A program made the position numbers and the translations under genes. Shown in pieces: positions 20,681 to 28,451 of a stretch of 43,660 nucleotides of DNA. Every line of letters begins with the position of its first letter. Within the stretch, counting starts at the first letter, position 1. The notes under the pieces are model-generated. The model saw nothing but the letters and a program-made list of their open reading frames with translations. It was not told the origin of the DNA and searched no databases. The stretch comes from Cyclobacteriaceae bacterium (lineage in GTDB: Bacteria > Bacteroidota > Bacteroidia > Cytophagales > Cyclobacteriaceae): contig JAEUUD010000006.1 of the NCBI GenBank assembly GCA_016787625.1, positions 1 to 43,660 of the forward strand, written 5' to 3'.

Positions 20681-20702
20681 GTTAATGTTGTGAGTGGTAG
20701 AA

Positions 20703-22820
20703 TTAATAAAACTTGTAACGCTTGTCTTCCACTTTCGCCGCTTCCTTGAGTGCTTCTGTGATGTAATAGCCACCACGACCAGTCAGCGTTTGCATCAATT
20801 GATTCTTGAACATGGTGAAATCGCCTATGGCAGGAGCTTCCGTCTTGTTCTGCAGGTCAGCAATGACAATGCCATTTTCACCAGTGAGAGGAGCAGACCT
20901 CTTTCCGTTCTCCAGTGAAAAAATAGCACCGATAACGACGGGATCAAATCCGATGCTCGGCAACGTGTTTGTATTGATCTTTAGATCGCTGGATGAGTTG
21001 ACCACGGCATCGCGGCTGTAAAGCTTGGCGAGCTCTTCGAGTGGTTCGGTTTTTCCCTTGAGTTTTGCTTTGAGGTATTCACCCTTGGCAATATTCTTAA
21101 CCAGCGGAGTGATTTCTTCTTTTACTTTTTCGAAATCCTTGAAGCCTTTTTCCGTTTCACCTGTCATGACAGCAACAACATAGGTGTCGGTAAGGTCAAA
21201 TACTGTTGACACTTTGCCAACCTTGGCTTCACGGAAAAGCCAGGTGATCATTTGTCGTGCTTCTCCCAGGTTATTGATCCTGCGCTCGGCTGTGCCAAGA
21301 TCGTTGGCATCAAACACAGCAAGATTTTCCTTCTTGGCCTTTTCTTTGAATTCCTCAACACCAGACAGGTCGGCTGCAAAAGAATCTGCCTTTCTAAGCG
21401 CTGTATTAAGTGTTTCATCGCTCGGAGATATTGTCCGCTCGATGGTGGCCACATGATAGCTCATATTGTCCTTCGTGCCGGTAACCTCGATGATGTGATA
21501 ACCAAACTCGGTTTCCACCACGTCGTTGAGCAATCCTGTTTTCTTGGCATCGAAGACAGCATTGTCAAATGGCTTAACCATTTGACCCTTGTAGAACCAT
21601 CCCAGATCACCACCTGTAGAGGCGGTACCGTCCGTGCCAAATTCCCGCGCCTTGGCAGCAAAGCTTGCTCCACCCTTGATGTCTTTCAGAATCTTCTGGG
21701 CTTTCTCCTTGGCCGTCTTTTTTCCTTCGGGTGTCGCAGCATCCCACTTAATGAGAATGTGACTTGCTTTCGCATTATAAACAGTGTCCTTGGTAATCTT
21801 CGAGATCTTGTAGATACGGTATGTGCCATCTTCAAGGAGCGGGCCAATAACCTGCCCTTCTGTCAAGGACTCACGGATTGGTGCAAGGGTGGAAGGAAGA
21901 TTGATGACTGTGTATTTGTTGAAAGGACTGTTGCCATCAGAATTGGACATAGCAAAAATGGAATCCTCCGTAATGGTCTTGAAGTCGCTGGCTAGTCTAT
22001 TGACTTCTTCCTTGATGGCCGTTGAATCATCAGGGGATGCGTTGGCAGCAATGGCAACATAACTCAGGCTCCTTGTGTTTTCTGCCTTGTACTTTCTTTT
22101 GTTCTTGTTGTAGTAGTCTTTCAGGCTGGCATCCGAAACGGTAATGAGTGAATCATTAACAGCGTAGTAGGGAATGTACAGGTACTTGACTTCTGCAACG
22201 TCGTTCTGATTGTGATAATCCCGCTCGGCTTCCGCTTCTGTCACATAGCTCGTCTTGATGATCAGGTTCTCGTACTTCAGCCTTTCACGTGCTGGAGCAA
22301 GATCGCCGCGGAAAATGTCCCAGCGAATACGTGCGTCAGAACCAACGGGCATTGCCTCTATATTCTTCAGGTATTGAATGAGTGCGTTCCGGTCGAATCT
22401 TCCACTGGAATCCGTAAATGCATTTTTGATGCTCTCATCCACATGCTTGCCCTGAACCATATCCCAAACTTCGTCGTTGGTGACCTTCACGCCCACCTCG
22501 TCGTACTGGGGTTCTATGGCATTTCTGCTCAGCAACATTTCCCATGCCTGGGCCTCGAGCGTCGCATTTTCCCGGTCACCTGGCTGGCGTCCGAAATTCA
22601 GGATGTAACTGTTTTTTCTTTCTTGTATGGCGGCCTGGTAGTCATCCAGAGAAATGGAATTTCCGGCGATTTCCCCCACCTTCCGTTCTTCATCGCCAAA
22701 CAACGACTGGGGACCGTTGCCAAACAAATCACCTCCGACAATAAATGCACCCATGGAAAGAGCAATTGCTCCAACTACCCACTTCGTCATCTTGGTCCTC
22801 AATACGCTAATCAGTGCCAT
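20703..22820 (-). CDS. ppiD: PpiD-like membrane-anchored peptidyl-prolyl isomerase/chaperone
   Basis: The 705-residue protein has one N-terminal transmembrane anchor (residues about 13-32, WVVGAIALSMGAFIVGG), then a SurA_N-like helical region, then a parvulin domain near 345-450: ASHILIKWDA, GGDLGWFYKGQMVKPFD and ETEFGYHIIEV. A second, weaker PPIase-like stretch follows at about 530-600. This is the PpiD layout: a periplasmic folding factor fixed to the inner membrane that meets proteins leaving Sec. It has its own strong promoter and a terminator, so it is a single-gene transcription unit. It lies downstream of gldE in an envelope-assembly neighbourhood. Confidence 0.92.
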   Translation of the reverse strand: MALISVLRTKMTKWVVGAIALSMGAFIVGGDLFGNGPQSLFGDEERKVGEIAGNSISLDDYQAAIQERKNSYILNFGRQPGDRENATLEAQAWEMLLSRNAIEPQYDEVGVKVTNDEVWDMVQGKHVDESIKNAFTDSSGRFDRNALIQYLKNIEAMPVGSDARIRWDIFRGDLAPARERLKYENLIIKTSYVTEAEAERDYHNQNDVAEVKYLYIPYYAVNDSLITVSDASLKDYYNKNKRKYKAENTRSLSYVAIAANASPDDSTAIKEEVNRLASDFKTITEDSIFAMSNSDGNSPFNKYTVINLPSTLAPIRESLTEGQVIGPLLEDGTYRIYKISKITKDTVYNAKASHILIKWDAATPEGKKTAKEKAQKILKDIKGGASFAAKAREFGTDGTASTGGDLGWFYKGQMVKPFDNAVFDAKKTGLLNDVVETEFGYHIIEVTGTKDNMSYHVATIERTISPSDETLNTALRKADSFAADLSGVEEFKEKAKKENLAVFDANDLGTAERRINNLGEARQMITWLFREAKVGKVSTVFDLTDTYVVAVMTGETEKGFKDFEKVKEEITPLVKNIAKGEYLKAKLKGKTEPLEELAKLYSRDAVVNSSSDLKINTNTLPSIGFDPVVIGAIFSLENGKRSAPLTGENGIVIADLQNKTEAPAIGDFTMFKNQLMQTLTGRGGYYITEALKEAAKVEDKRYKFY

Positions 22821-22878
22821 AGAAAATCTAACTGGTTTATTACATTCTTTCCTCTGTCGACAATGGACAAAAGAGCCG

Positions 22879-22909
22879 CAAATTTAAACGGTTTGGTCTA
22901 TTCGGCAAA
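22879..22909 (-). promoter_or_regulatory. promoter of the ppiD-like gene
   Basis: On the minus strand TTTG (22906-22909) is followed after exactly 19 bases by TAAATTTG (22879-22886). This matches the Bacteroidota -33/-7 consensus TTTG-N19-TAnnTTTG at every fixed position. It lies between the gldE terminator and the gene start, implying a leader of about 50 bases. Confidence 0.8.
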
Positions 22910-22915
22910 GACCTT

Positions 22916-22938
22916 GAAAAAGTAGCCTGCAGAGGCTA
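22916..22938 (-). terminator. intrinsic terminator after gldE
   Basis: On the minus strand TAGCCT and AGGCTA pair around a 4-base loop, followed by CTTTTTC. It lies 13 bases after the gldE stop and just before the ppiD promoter. Confidence 0.7.
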
Positions 22939-22951
22939 TTGACGCCGTATT

Positions 22952-24232
22952 TCAGTCTTTTTCAGTGCCGGCGTTAACCTCTACTTTCACCGTTTCGATA
23001 CGGTTGCCCTTGGTCGATTGAATCTGGAAGGTGTACGGGGGAACGATGATGGTCTCCCCCTTTTTGGGAAAGTCTTCGGTGTAGGACAAAATAAGGCCGC
23101 CCAGGGTTTCGAATTCACCCACGGGCAATTGCCATTGGTATTGTTCATTGAGGTAGTCTACCTCAAGCCGGGCGCTCATAAGGAAAGTGCGGTCGTCCAG
23201 CTTCTGTTCAATCAGATCGTCAGCATCGTGCTCATCTTCTATATCGCCGAATATTTCCTCGATCACATCCTCCATGCTGATCAAGCCTGCCGTACCTCCA
23301 AACTCATCGACAACAATGGCCAGGCTTCTGCGCTCGCGGATGAGTCGCACCATCAGGTCATTGGCCATGGAAGTCTCTGTGACGATGCTGATCGGTGTGA
23401 GTATCTCCTGGATGCTAGCGGGATTCTTGAAGAGTGCCGCAGAATGACAATACCCAATGGGATCATCAATCGTATCCCGGTAGACGACGATCTTTGAATG
23501 ACCACTTTCAATAAATACAGACTTCAACCGGTCGATACCTTCGTCAATGGACACACCGATAATTTCGGTGCGCGGAACCATACACTCTCTTACCTGAACA
23601 GAACCGAATTCAAGGGCATTGTGAAGTATCTTCTTGTCAAGTCCTATCTCTTCGTCTTCGTGACTTACTTTCTGCATGTTGCGCAGAAAATGATTGAGGT
23701 CCGTCAAACCATAAAATGGCTTCTCCTCTGAGTAGTCCATCCTGAAGATGTGTTTGAGCACAAAAGTGGACACGTTGAGGATGGTGAAGGTCACAGGCTT
23801 AAGCACGACGTAGGTGGCTGCAAATGGCAAAGCAAGTGCCGAGATCATGAGGTTGGGATTGATCAGAAACAGGCTCTTGGGGAGAAACTCGGCCGTTGCC
23901 AGAATGATGAGGGTTGAGATCGCTGTCTGAATGATCAGAATGGCTGGATCATTGTTGAGCGACTCAGGCAGGTTTGCAATGAGTATGGGCTCAAAGATCA
24001 CCGCCATGGTATTGCCAAAGATGACAAGGGCCAGGGTGTTGCCAACGAGACAAGTGCCAATAAAGCGTGATGGTGTTTGCAGAAAGTATGCAGTGACCCT
24101 GCCGGACCATGCGCCTTGCTTGCCCTGCAACTCGACTTGCAAACGATTGGCAGACAAGAAAGCAATTTCAATTCCTGAAAAGAAGAAGGAGAAGCCCAGA
24201 GAAACAAGAATGAGCGTTGTTGTTGTTTCCAT
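22952..24232 (-). CDS. gldE: CNNM/CBS-domain protein, GldE-like (CorC/HlyC family)
   Basis: This 426-residue protein has an N-terminal DUF21/CNNM membrane domain with about four hydrophobic segments (residues 1-150), a pair of CBS domains (MVPRTEIIGVS near 205 to about 330, with VVDEFGGTAGLISMEDVIEE), and a C-terminal CorC_HlyC domain (VGEFETLGGLILSYTEDFP). In Bacteroidota this architecture is called GldE, needed for or supporting gliding in Flavobacterium; related CNNM proteins handle Mg or Co. The usual gldD partner is not adjacent, so the name rests on architecture and taxon. The start overlaps the stop of the small membrane gene by one base (TGATG), so they are coupled. Confidence 0.85.
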   Translation of the reverse strand: METTTTLILVSLGFSFFFSGIEIAFLSANRLQVELQGKQGAWSGRVTAYFLQTPSRFIGTCLVGNTLALVIFGNTMAVIFEPILIANLPESLNNDPAILIIQTAISTLIILATAEFLPKSLFLINPNLMISALALPFAATYVVLKPVTFTILNVSTFVLKHIFRMDYSEEKPFYGLTDLNHFLRNMQKVSHEDEEIGLDKKILHNALEFGSVQVRECMVPRTEIIGVSIDEGIDRLKSVFIESGHSKIVVYRDTIDDPIGYCHSAALFKNPASIQEILTPISIVTETSMANDLMVRLIRERRSLAIVVDEFGGTAGLISMEDVIEEIFGDIEDEHDADDLIEQKLDDRTFLMSARLEVDYLNEQYQWQLPVGEFETLGGLILSYTEDFPKKGETIIVPPYTFQIQSTKGNRIETVKVEVNAGTEKD

Positions 24233-24411
24233 CAGGCGCGGCTCTTTTTACGATAAACAAGCCAAAGAAAAATCATGGTTGCTGGCATCAGGTAAGCATA
24301 TGCATAAAACAATCCGACAGCCATCATCTCGTATGTTCCGATGATCACCAGAACGACGGCTATGGAGAGGAGGAACGTATCAAACAACTTCATAGACTTG
24401 TCGAATTTCAT
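24232..24411 (-). CDS. small membrane protein of unknown function
   Basis: This 59-residue protein has two predicted membrane helices (TFLLSIAVVLVIIGTYEMMAV and FYAYAYLMPATMIFLWLV) and a basic tail YRKKSRA. I do not recognise a family. The frame is open up to 24483, but its only upstream start there is a TTG at the lptC stop; ATG 24411 (MKFDKSMKLF) is the better start. A CACATTTG sequence 22 bases after a TTG lies just before it and could be a weak -7 element with one mismatch. Its stop overlaps the gldE start, so it may be a partner subunit of the GldE-like protein. Confidence 0.7.
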   Translation of the reverse strand: MKFDKSMKLFDTFLLSIAVVLVIIGTYEMMAVGLFYAYAYLMPATMIFLWLVYRKKSRA

Positions 24412-24468
24412 CACGCGCTTACAAATGTGATGGAAACGAACTGTAAAAGTACAACTTTTTTCAGGCAC

Positions 24469-24490
24469 GGATTGATTGACCAATCAATCC
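24469..24490. repeat. perfect 22-bp inverted repeat across the lptC stop
   Basis: The arms GGATTGATTG and CAATCAATCC are perfect 10-base complements with only two bases between. The repeat contains the lptC stop codon. On the minus strand it is followed by GTGCCTG and a run of A, not T, so it does not look like a terminator. Confidence 0.8.
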
Positions 24491-25014
24491 TTGATCTCAA
24501 AGTCGCCCTCCGGCTTTTTGATGGTATACGTAGAAAGATCTTGCAAAGCATCCAGGCCAGTACCGTAAATAACCTCCGTCTGCATGTTGATGGTAACAAA
24601 CTTCTCTGTAAAGATTTTCTTTGTCGCAGGATTCCAGAATAACTCTTCGGTGTTCAGCTGTTGGTGTTTCTCCATGTTCTTGACTTCCACCTTTCCCCGG
24701 CCGCGCCATTGGTTTTCCTTTTTGAAATAGTATGCGTTGTTGGCTTTCAGGCTTGAAGTCAGCTTTCCCTGGGGGTCATAAAACTCCAGGTAGAGCCCTT
24801 CAGGAAATTCCCGGTCTCCGTTTTTGAATTCAATGATTTTTTTAGCCTTCAGCTTAATGCGTACGCGATCATTCTCAGAATGAAGCATGTCCACATCATC
24901 GGCTTCCCTGAGTGGCCCCTGATATTCCAAGGGCTCACTGGTGCCCTCCTTCACCTTACATGAAGTCATGAAGAGCAACGTGCCTAGGAAAAGAAGTCTG
25001 ATCATTGGGTACAT
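24484..25014 (-). CDS. lptC: LPS export ABC transporter periplasmic protein LptC
   Basis: LptC receives lipopolysaccharide from the LptBFG transporter and passes it to the LptA bridge. The 176-residue protein is a predicted lipoprotein, with hydrophobic start and FMTSC (Cys19), unlike the transmembrane-anchored LptC of E. coli. TEELFWNPATKKIFTEKFV, the LptC/OstA-type strand, and a terminal GTGLDALQDLSTYTIKKP are diagnostic of the Bacteroidota form. An ATG at 25005 (MIRLLFLG) is an alternative start. The start codon follows a terminator hairpin directly, so transcription depends on read-through or on a promoter inside that hairpin region. LptA, B, F, G and D are not in the window. Confidence 0.9.
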   Translation of the reverse strand: MYPMIRLLFLGTLLFMTSCKVKEGTSEPLEYQGPLREADDVDMLHSENDRVRIKLKAKKIIEFKNGDREFPEGLYLEFYDPQGKLTSSLKANNAYYFKKENQWRGRGKVEVKNMEKHQQLNTEELFWNPATKKIFTEKFVTINMQTEVIYGTGLDALQDLSTYTIKKPEGDFEIKD

Positions 25015-25016
25015 AC

Positions 25017-25041
25017 AAAAAAGGCCCCTTGCCGGGGCCTT
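25017..25041 (-). terminator. intrinsic terminator after the TPR gene, abutting the lptC start
   Basis: On the minus strand AAGGCCCC pairs with GGGGCCTT around the five-base loop GGCAA, and six T follow. It is 20 bases after the TPR gene stop and only two bases before the lptC ATG at 25014. Confidence 0.9.
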
Positions 25042-25061
25042 CCAGTTAATTCATTTAGGGT

Positions 25062-26399
25062 TTAATCCCTGGTCTTCAGAACGACGGTCTCACCAATCCA
25101 GCATCCAACCTTTTGAGAAGATCCTTTTTGCCAGTTGAGCTCAAAAATCTCTTCTACAGAAGGAAACTGTGCCTTGGCACGATTCATCGATGCTGTATTA
25201 CCAGCCCGCTGATACATTTCATAGGCGGCCAGGTACACCAGGCGATCTTCAGCCTTTGACTTCAGCTTGGCGCATTCGTCAAAACTGTTGTAGTATAAAT
25301 CCCCGATTTTTTCCCATGGTTCTTTATCACCTGCGTTGCCAGCGGCTGCCTGACGGAAGAGGTCTCGGGCAGCTGAGTAGTTCTTTTTCTTGGCTTCGAT
25401 GCTTCCAAGATATTTGTAAACTTCTGCCTTGTCGGTTGCATTGGCGCTCATGTTCAGCGCTTCGCGAAGAAGGCCTTCTGCCTTATCAAAGTTTCCGTTG
25501 GCAAGATTGGTTGCGGCCAGTGCCTTCAACAAACCAAAATCCTTATCGGGGCTGAGTTTGTAGATGACCTCGCCAGACTCAAGCCACAGCGGATCATCCG
25601 TGCACTTGCCTTCGAGCATGAACTTGAAGATCTTTTTGGCCAAAACAAGATCATTTGGATTTTGCTTGAATTTTGGCGCGAGGTTCTTGCGAACAAAATC
25701 ACAATCCACCTTTACCATTCCGATGAGCAAGCCGTCAACGGCATCCTTGTATCCTTTCAACTTATCGGCATCGGCAGTCTTTCCTGCTTTCGTCGCTTCA
25801 GCGATCTTGGCATCAGATACAGCGATGATCTTGAAATAGCGCTGGAGAATCTGATCATCAGTAACATTCTTGAGATAGATCTGATTTGCCTTGACCGTTG
25901 TCATGTATGACACCAGGTTGGCATCTGTCACATTATTGCCGCTGATCTCAAAAGTCTTGTCGTAGAGCGCAAGCAGTCCAGGGAGTTGCTCCTTGTTCTT
26001 GATGTTGTATTTGTAAGATGCATAAGCTTTGCGGTTAATAACGTTCACTTCGTCGCCGCAATTCTTCACGCGCAGATCAAAAAGCAACATCAGGGAGTCA
26101 ACCAAAACCTTCTTCTTCGCTGCGTCTGTTTCTGCATCGGCAAGCTTGTCGTACAAGGTTACTCCATCAATATAGAGTTTGGTATTCCACTGGGGAGCGT
26201 TGGTAAGCATCCACTGGAAAGAGGCTGTTGCTGAACGGTAATTGCCGGATTTCATAGCGTCACCCCATACGGCAACGCACTCATCGGCTTTTTTGCGGTC
26301 TTCAGGCCATTTGAATTCCTTGCACTGTCCCCAGGCAGTTGCTTGGGCAGCCAGGACGAACACCAATACTGTCGTCAAAAATCGCACATTCATAGTCAT
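25062..26399 (-). CDS. secreted tetratricopeptide-repeat protein
   Basis: This 445-residue protein starts with a signal peptide (MTMNVRFLTTVLVFVLAAQATAWGQ region, cleavage near WGQ) and contains helical repeats. Two clear TPRs lie in the C-terminal third: ALAATNLANGNFDKAEGLLREAL and the following KYLGSIEAKKKNYSAARDLFRQAA. The protein is probably periplasmic, a scaffold or binding protein. The open frame runs to 26441 but overlaps the preceding gene; ATG 26399 (or 26393) gives the signal peptide. It follows the outer-membrane protein gene by 14 bases, and its transcript ends at the hairpin 25017-25041. Confidence 0.85.
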   Translation of the reverse strand: MTMNVRFLTTVLVFVLAAQATAWGQCKEFKWPEDRKKADECVAVWGDAMKSGNYRSATASFQWMLTNAPQWNTKLYIDGVTLYDKLADAETDAAKKKVLVDSLMLLFDLRVKNCGDEVNVINRKAYASYKYNIKNKEQLPGLLALYDKTFEISGNNVTDANLVSYMTTVKANQIYLKNVTDDQILQRYFKIIAVSDAKIAEATKAGKTADADKLKGYKDAVDGLLIGMVKVDCDFVRKNLAPKFKQNPNDLVLAKKIFKFMLEGKCTDDPLWLESGEVIYKLSPDKDFGLLKALAATNLANGNFDKAEGLLREALNMSANATDKAEVYKYLGSIEAKKKNYSAARDLFRQAAAGNAGDKEPWEKIGDLYYNSFDECAKLKSKAEDRLVYLAAYEMYQRAGNTASMNRAKAQFPSVEEIFELNWQKGSSQKVGCWIGETVVLKTRD

Positions 26400-26413
26400 A
26401 CTTATTTTAGCAA

Positions 26414-27688
26414 TTAATCGAATCGTCTTTTTATAAACCATTGGTCATTAAACGTGATTCCAAAATATAACTTCAAGTAATTTTCTTCAATACCATTCAG
26501 GGCCTTGTCTCCTTTTTTTCCAATCTTCAAAGCCAGGTCAAGACTGGAAATCCGGTTAACTGGTAAAGAGAGGCCAAAAGTAATGCCAAAATCTCGAACA
26601 GGGTTTCCGTTGGTCAAAAAAGGGTAATTTTCAATGCTTACGCCCGTTCGGTACGACATCCTTTTAAGGTAATTACTTAACGATGTCCTGTCAGGGGTAA
26701 TTTCAAACCCGCCAGAAACTCTCCAGCTATTGGCCGCATAAGGATTCTTACCCTCCAGATCGCGGTATACAGAATAGTCAGAATAGGAAGCGTCCAAACC
26801 AGCAATCCACCTGTAAGGTCGTGGACTAAAAGACACTCCCACCATAAGGTTCCCGGGAAGGATAATGGTACCTGGCTTGTTTCTGATTACTGTCGTTGAG
26901 TCGATCAAGCCCAATCCGCTCCAGCGCTCAAGGGTCCTGTTAAACTTGACATCAAGAGAGGTTTTGAAGTCATACACAATGCCGATGTTCAGCCGGAAAT
27001 TCTTCCTGGTCAGAGAATCCAGGTGAATGGAAATGGCGGGTGAAAACTGGAAATCGGAAACGAAGGTCCTGTCATTGATCTTGGCCGACAGTGGTGTCGA
27101 AGTGTTTACAATGAGATTGGCGTATGTACTCTCCGCCGAGCTGAACAGGTAGCTGGCCTTGATGCCCACTGAAATACTCTTGTTGAGGGATACGCCGTTG
27201 GAGAAGTAAAACTGATTGACTCCGCCTGAGCCCTCGTCAATGATGTCTGTATACTGATTGTTTGTGCCAGCGATCAATTCACGGTAAATAAACCGGTAGT
27301 TAAGGCGTGTAAATGGCATCAGTCCAAATGAACTCGTCCACCAGCCGGGGATCACAGGAAATGACATGACCAGGTAATTCAGATTGCCATTGCCGCTCTT
27401 CTCCGACAGGGAATCGGATTTTTGGCTCCGCTGTTCGCCGATTACACCAGCCTGAAAGGTGGTGAGCCGGTTATAGACAAGCAGAGCAGGATTCTGGTTG
27501 TTAATATATAAGTAGCTGGGGTTGCTCACACCGATGCCGCCCATTCCCTGTCCCTGGGCAAGCGCGGTTCCATATTCTTCCCCCAGACCAAAAGAAGAGA
27601 AAGGGCTACGGGCCGCTTGTCCATAGCTCACGCCAATAGAACAACCGATAATCAGCAGGATAAGGGAAACCGGTTTATGGATTGACAT
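26414..27688 (-). CDS. outer-membrane beta-barrel protein of unknown function
   Basis: This 424-residue protein has a signal peptide (LILLIIGCSIGVSYGQ) and then FSSFGLGEEYG and SNPSYLYINNQNPALL, the N-terminal pattern seen in Bacteroidota FadL/PorV-like barrel proteins. Long amphipathic beta segments follow with aromatic ends, finishing KLYFGITFNDQWFIKRRFD, a late barrel strand plus tail. A hydrophobic-compound or lipid transporter, or a T9SS-associated barrel, is possible; neither is proven. Its start overlaps the coaX 3' end by 14 bases, and the TPR gene follows closely, so the three are probably one operon. Confidence 0.8.
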   Translation of the reverse strand: MSIHKPVSLILLIIGCSIGVSYGQAARSPFSSFGLGEEYGTALAQGQGMGGIGVSNPSYLYINNQNPALLVYNRLTTFQAGVIGEQRSQKSDSLSEKSGNGNLNYLVMSFPVIPGWWTSSFGLMPFTRLNYRFIYRELIAGTNNQYTDIIDEGSGGVNQFYFSNGVSLNKSISVGIKASYLFSSAESTYANLIVNTSTPLSAKINDRTFVSDFQFSPAISIHLDSLTRKNFRLNIGIVYDFKTSLDVKFNRTLERWSGLGLIDSTTVIRNKPGTIILPGNLMVGVSFSPRPYRWIAGLDASYSDYSVYRDLEGKNPYAANSWRVSGGFEITPDRTSLSNYLKRMSYRTGVSIENYPFLTNGNPVRDFGITFGLSLPVNRISSLDLALKIGKKGDKALNGIEENYLKLYFGITFNDQWFIKRRFD

Positions 27689-28394
27689 TGTGTAGTAAAA
27701 TGCTGTTCAGGCCCCTTAGGACCAAATCAGGGGCCACAAAGATGGGAGGTTTCGCAAGTTTTTCAAAAAAATGGGCATCACCCCCTGTCAAAATCACCCT
27801 CACGCCGGGGTGATCATGCTTGTAACGTGTGACGATGCCATTTATTTCTTCACAAACGCCATTCATCACCCCCGATTGAAGGCAGGTTATCGTATTGTTT
27901 CCGGTCAGTAAAGCCTCCTTTGTGGGCTCGGTCATTGGCAAGCGACTGGTGTATTGATGCATGGAAAGAAACCTAAGACTTAGGCCTGGTGAGATCGCAC
28001 CACCATGGTATTCGCCCCGTTGATGAACAAACTCATAATTGATGCATGTTCCGATATCAATGACCAAAGAGGACTCGTTCGGAAAAAGTGTCCAGGCTCC
28101 GCATGCAGCGGCAAGCCGGTCACTCCCCAGCGTTTCAGGTGTAGCATAAAGGTTCTTAATCGGAGCGAGGAGCTTTGAGCTCATCCGGATTTTGCTTACT
28201 CCCGGCTGGATGGCATTGAACAGTAGATCTCCGTGTTCTGATACACTGCTGAGGATGGCATGATCAAATTTTGTCTTGCTGATGAAGTCCAAAGGATTTG
28301 TGCCAATGGGAAATACTTTCCACTCCCTGATCGTGACTCCTTCAAAAATCCCTACTTTGGTACGTGTGTTTCCTGCGTCGATGACAAGGTTCAT
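27675..28394 (-). CDS. coaX: type III pantothenate kinase
   Basis: CoaX phosphorylates pantothenate in the first step of coenzyme A synthesis; type III enzymes are feedback-insensitive and need a monovalent cation. The 239-residue protein has DAGNT (Asp6 to Thr10), GSDR at 90-93 and DIGT at 113-116, the three ASKHA-family motifs. ATG 28394 (MNLVIDAGNT) is the family start; a frame open to 28415 would add seven non-conserved residues. It is transcribed away from anmK across a 57-base gap. Confidence 0.95.
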   Translation of the reverse strand: MNLVIDAGNTRTKVGIFEGVTIREWKVFPIGTNPLDFISKTKFDHAILSSVSEHGDLLFNAIQPGVSKIRMSSKLLAPIKNLYATPETLGSDRLAAACGAWTLFPNESSLVIDIGTCINYEFVHQRGEYHGGAISPGLSLRFLSMHQYTSRLPMTEPTKEALLTGNNTITCLQSGVMNGVCEEINGIVTRYKHDHPGVRVILTGGDAHFFEKLAKPPIFVAPDLVLRGLNSILLHNVNP

Positions 28395-28451
28395 GCAAGC
28401 GAAGCTAGGCATCAACCCTGATTTTCACCAGTCAGTTTTGCACACCAGCTT

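Noticed and set aside
21252..22925. Two antisense frames of 237-247 codons over the ppiD-like gene
   Set aside because: Both fall within an intact conserved gene and have no family motif.
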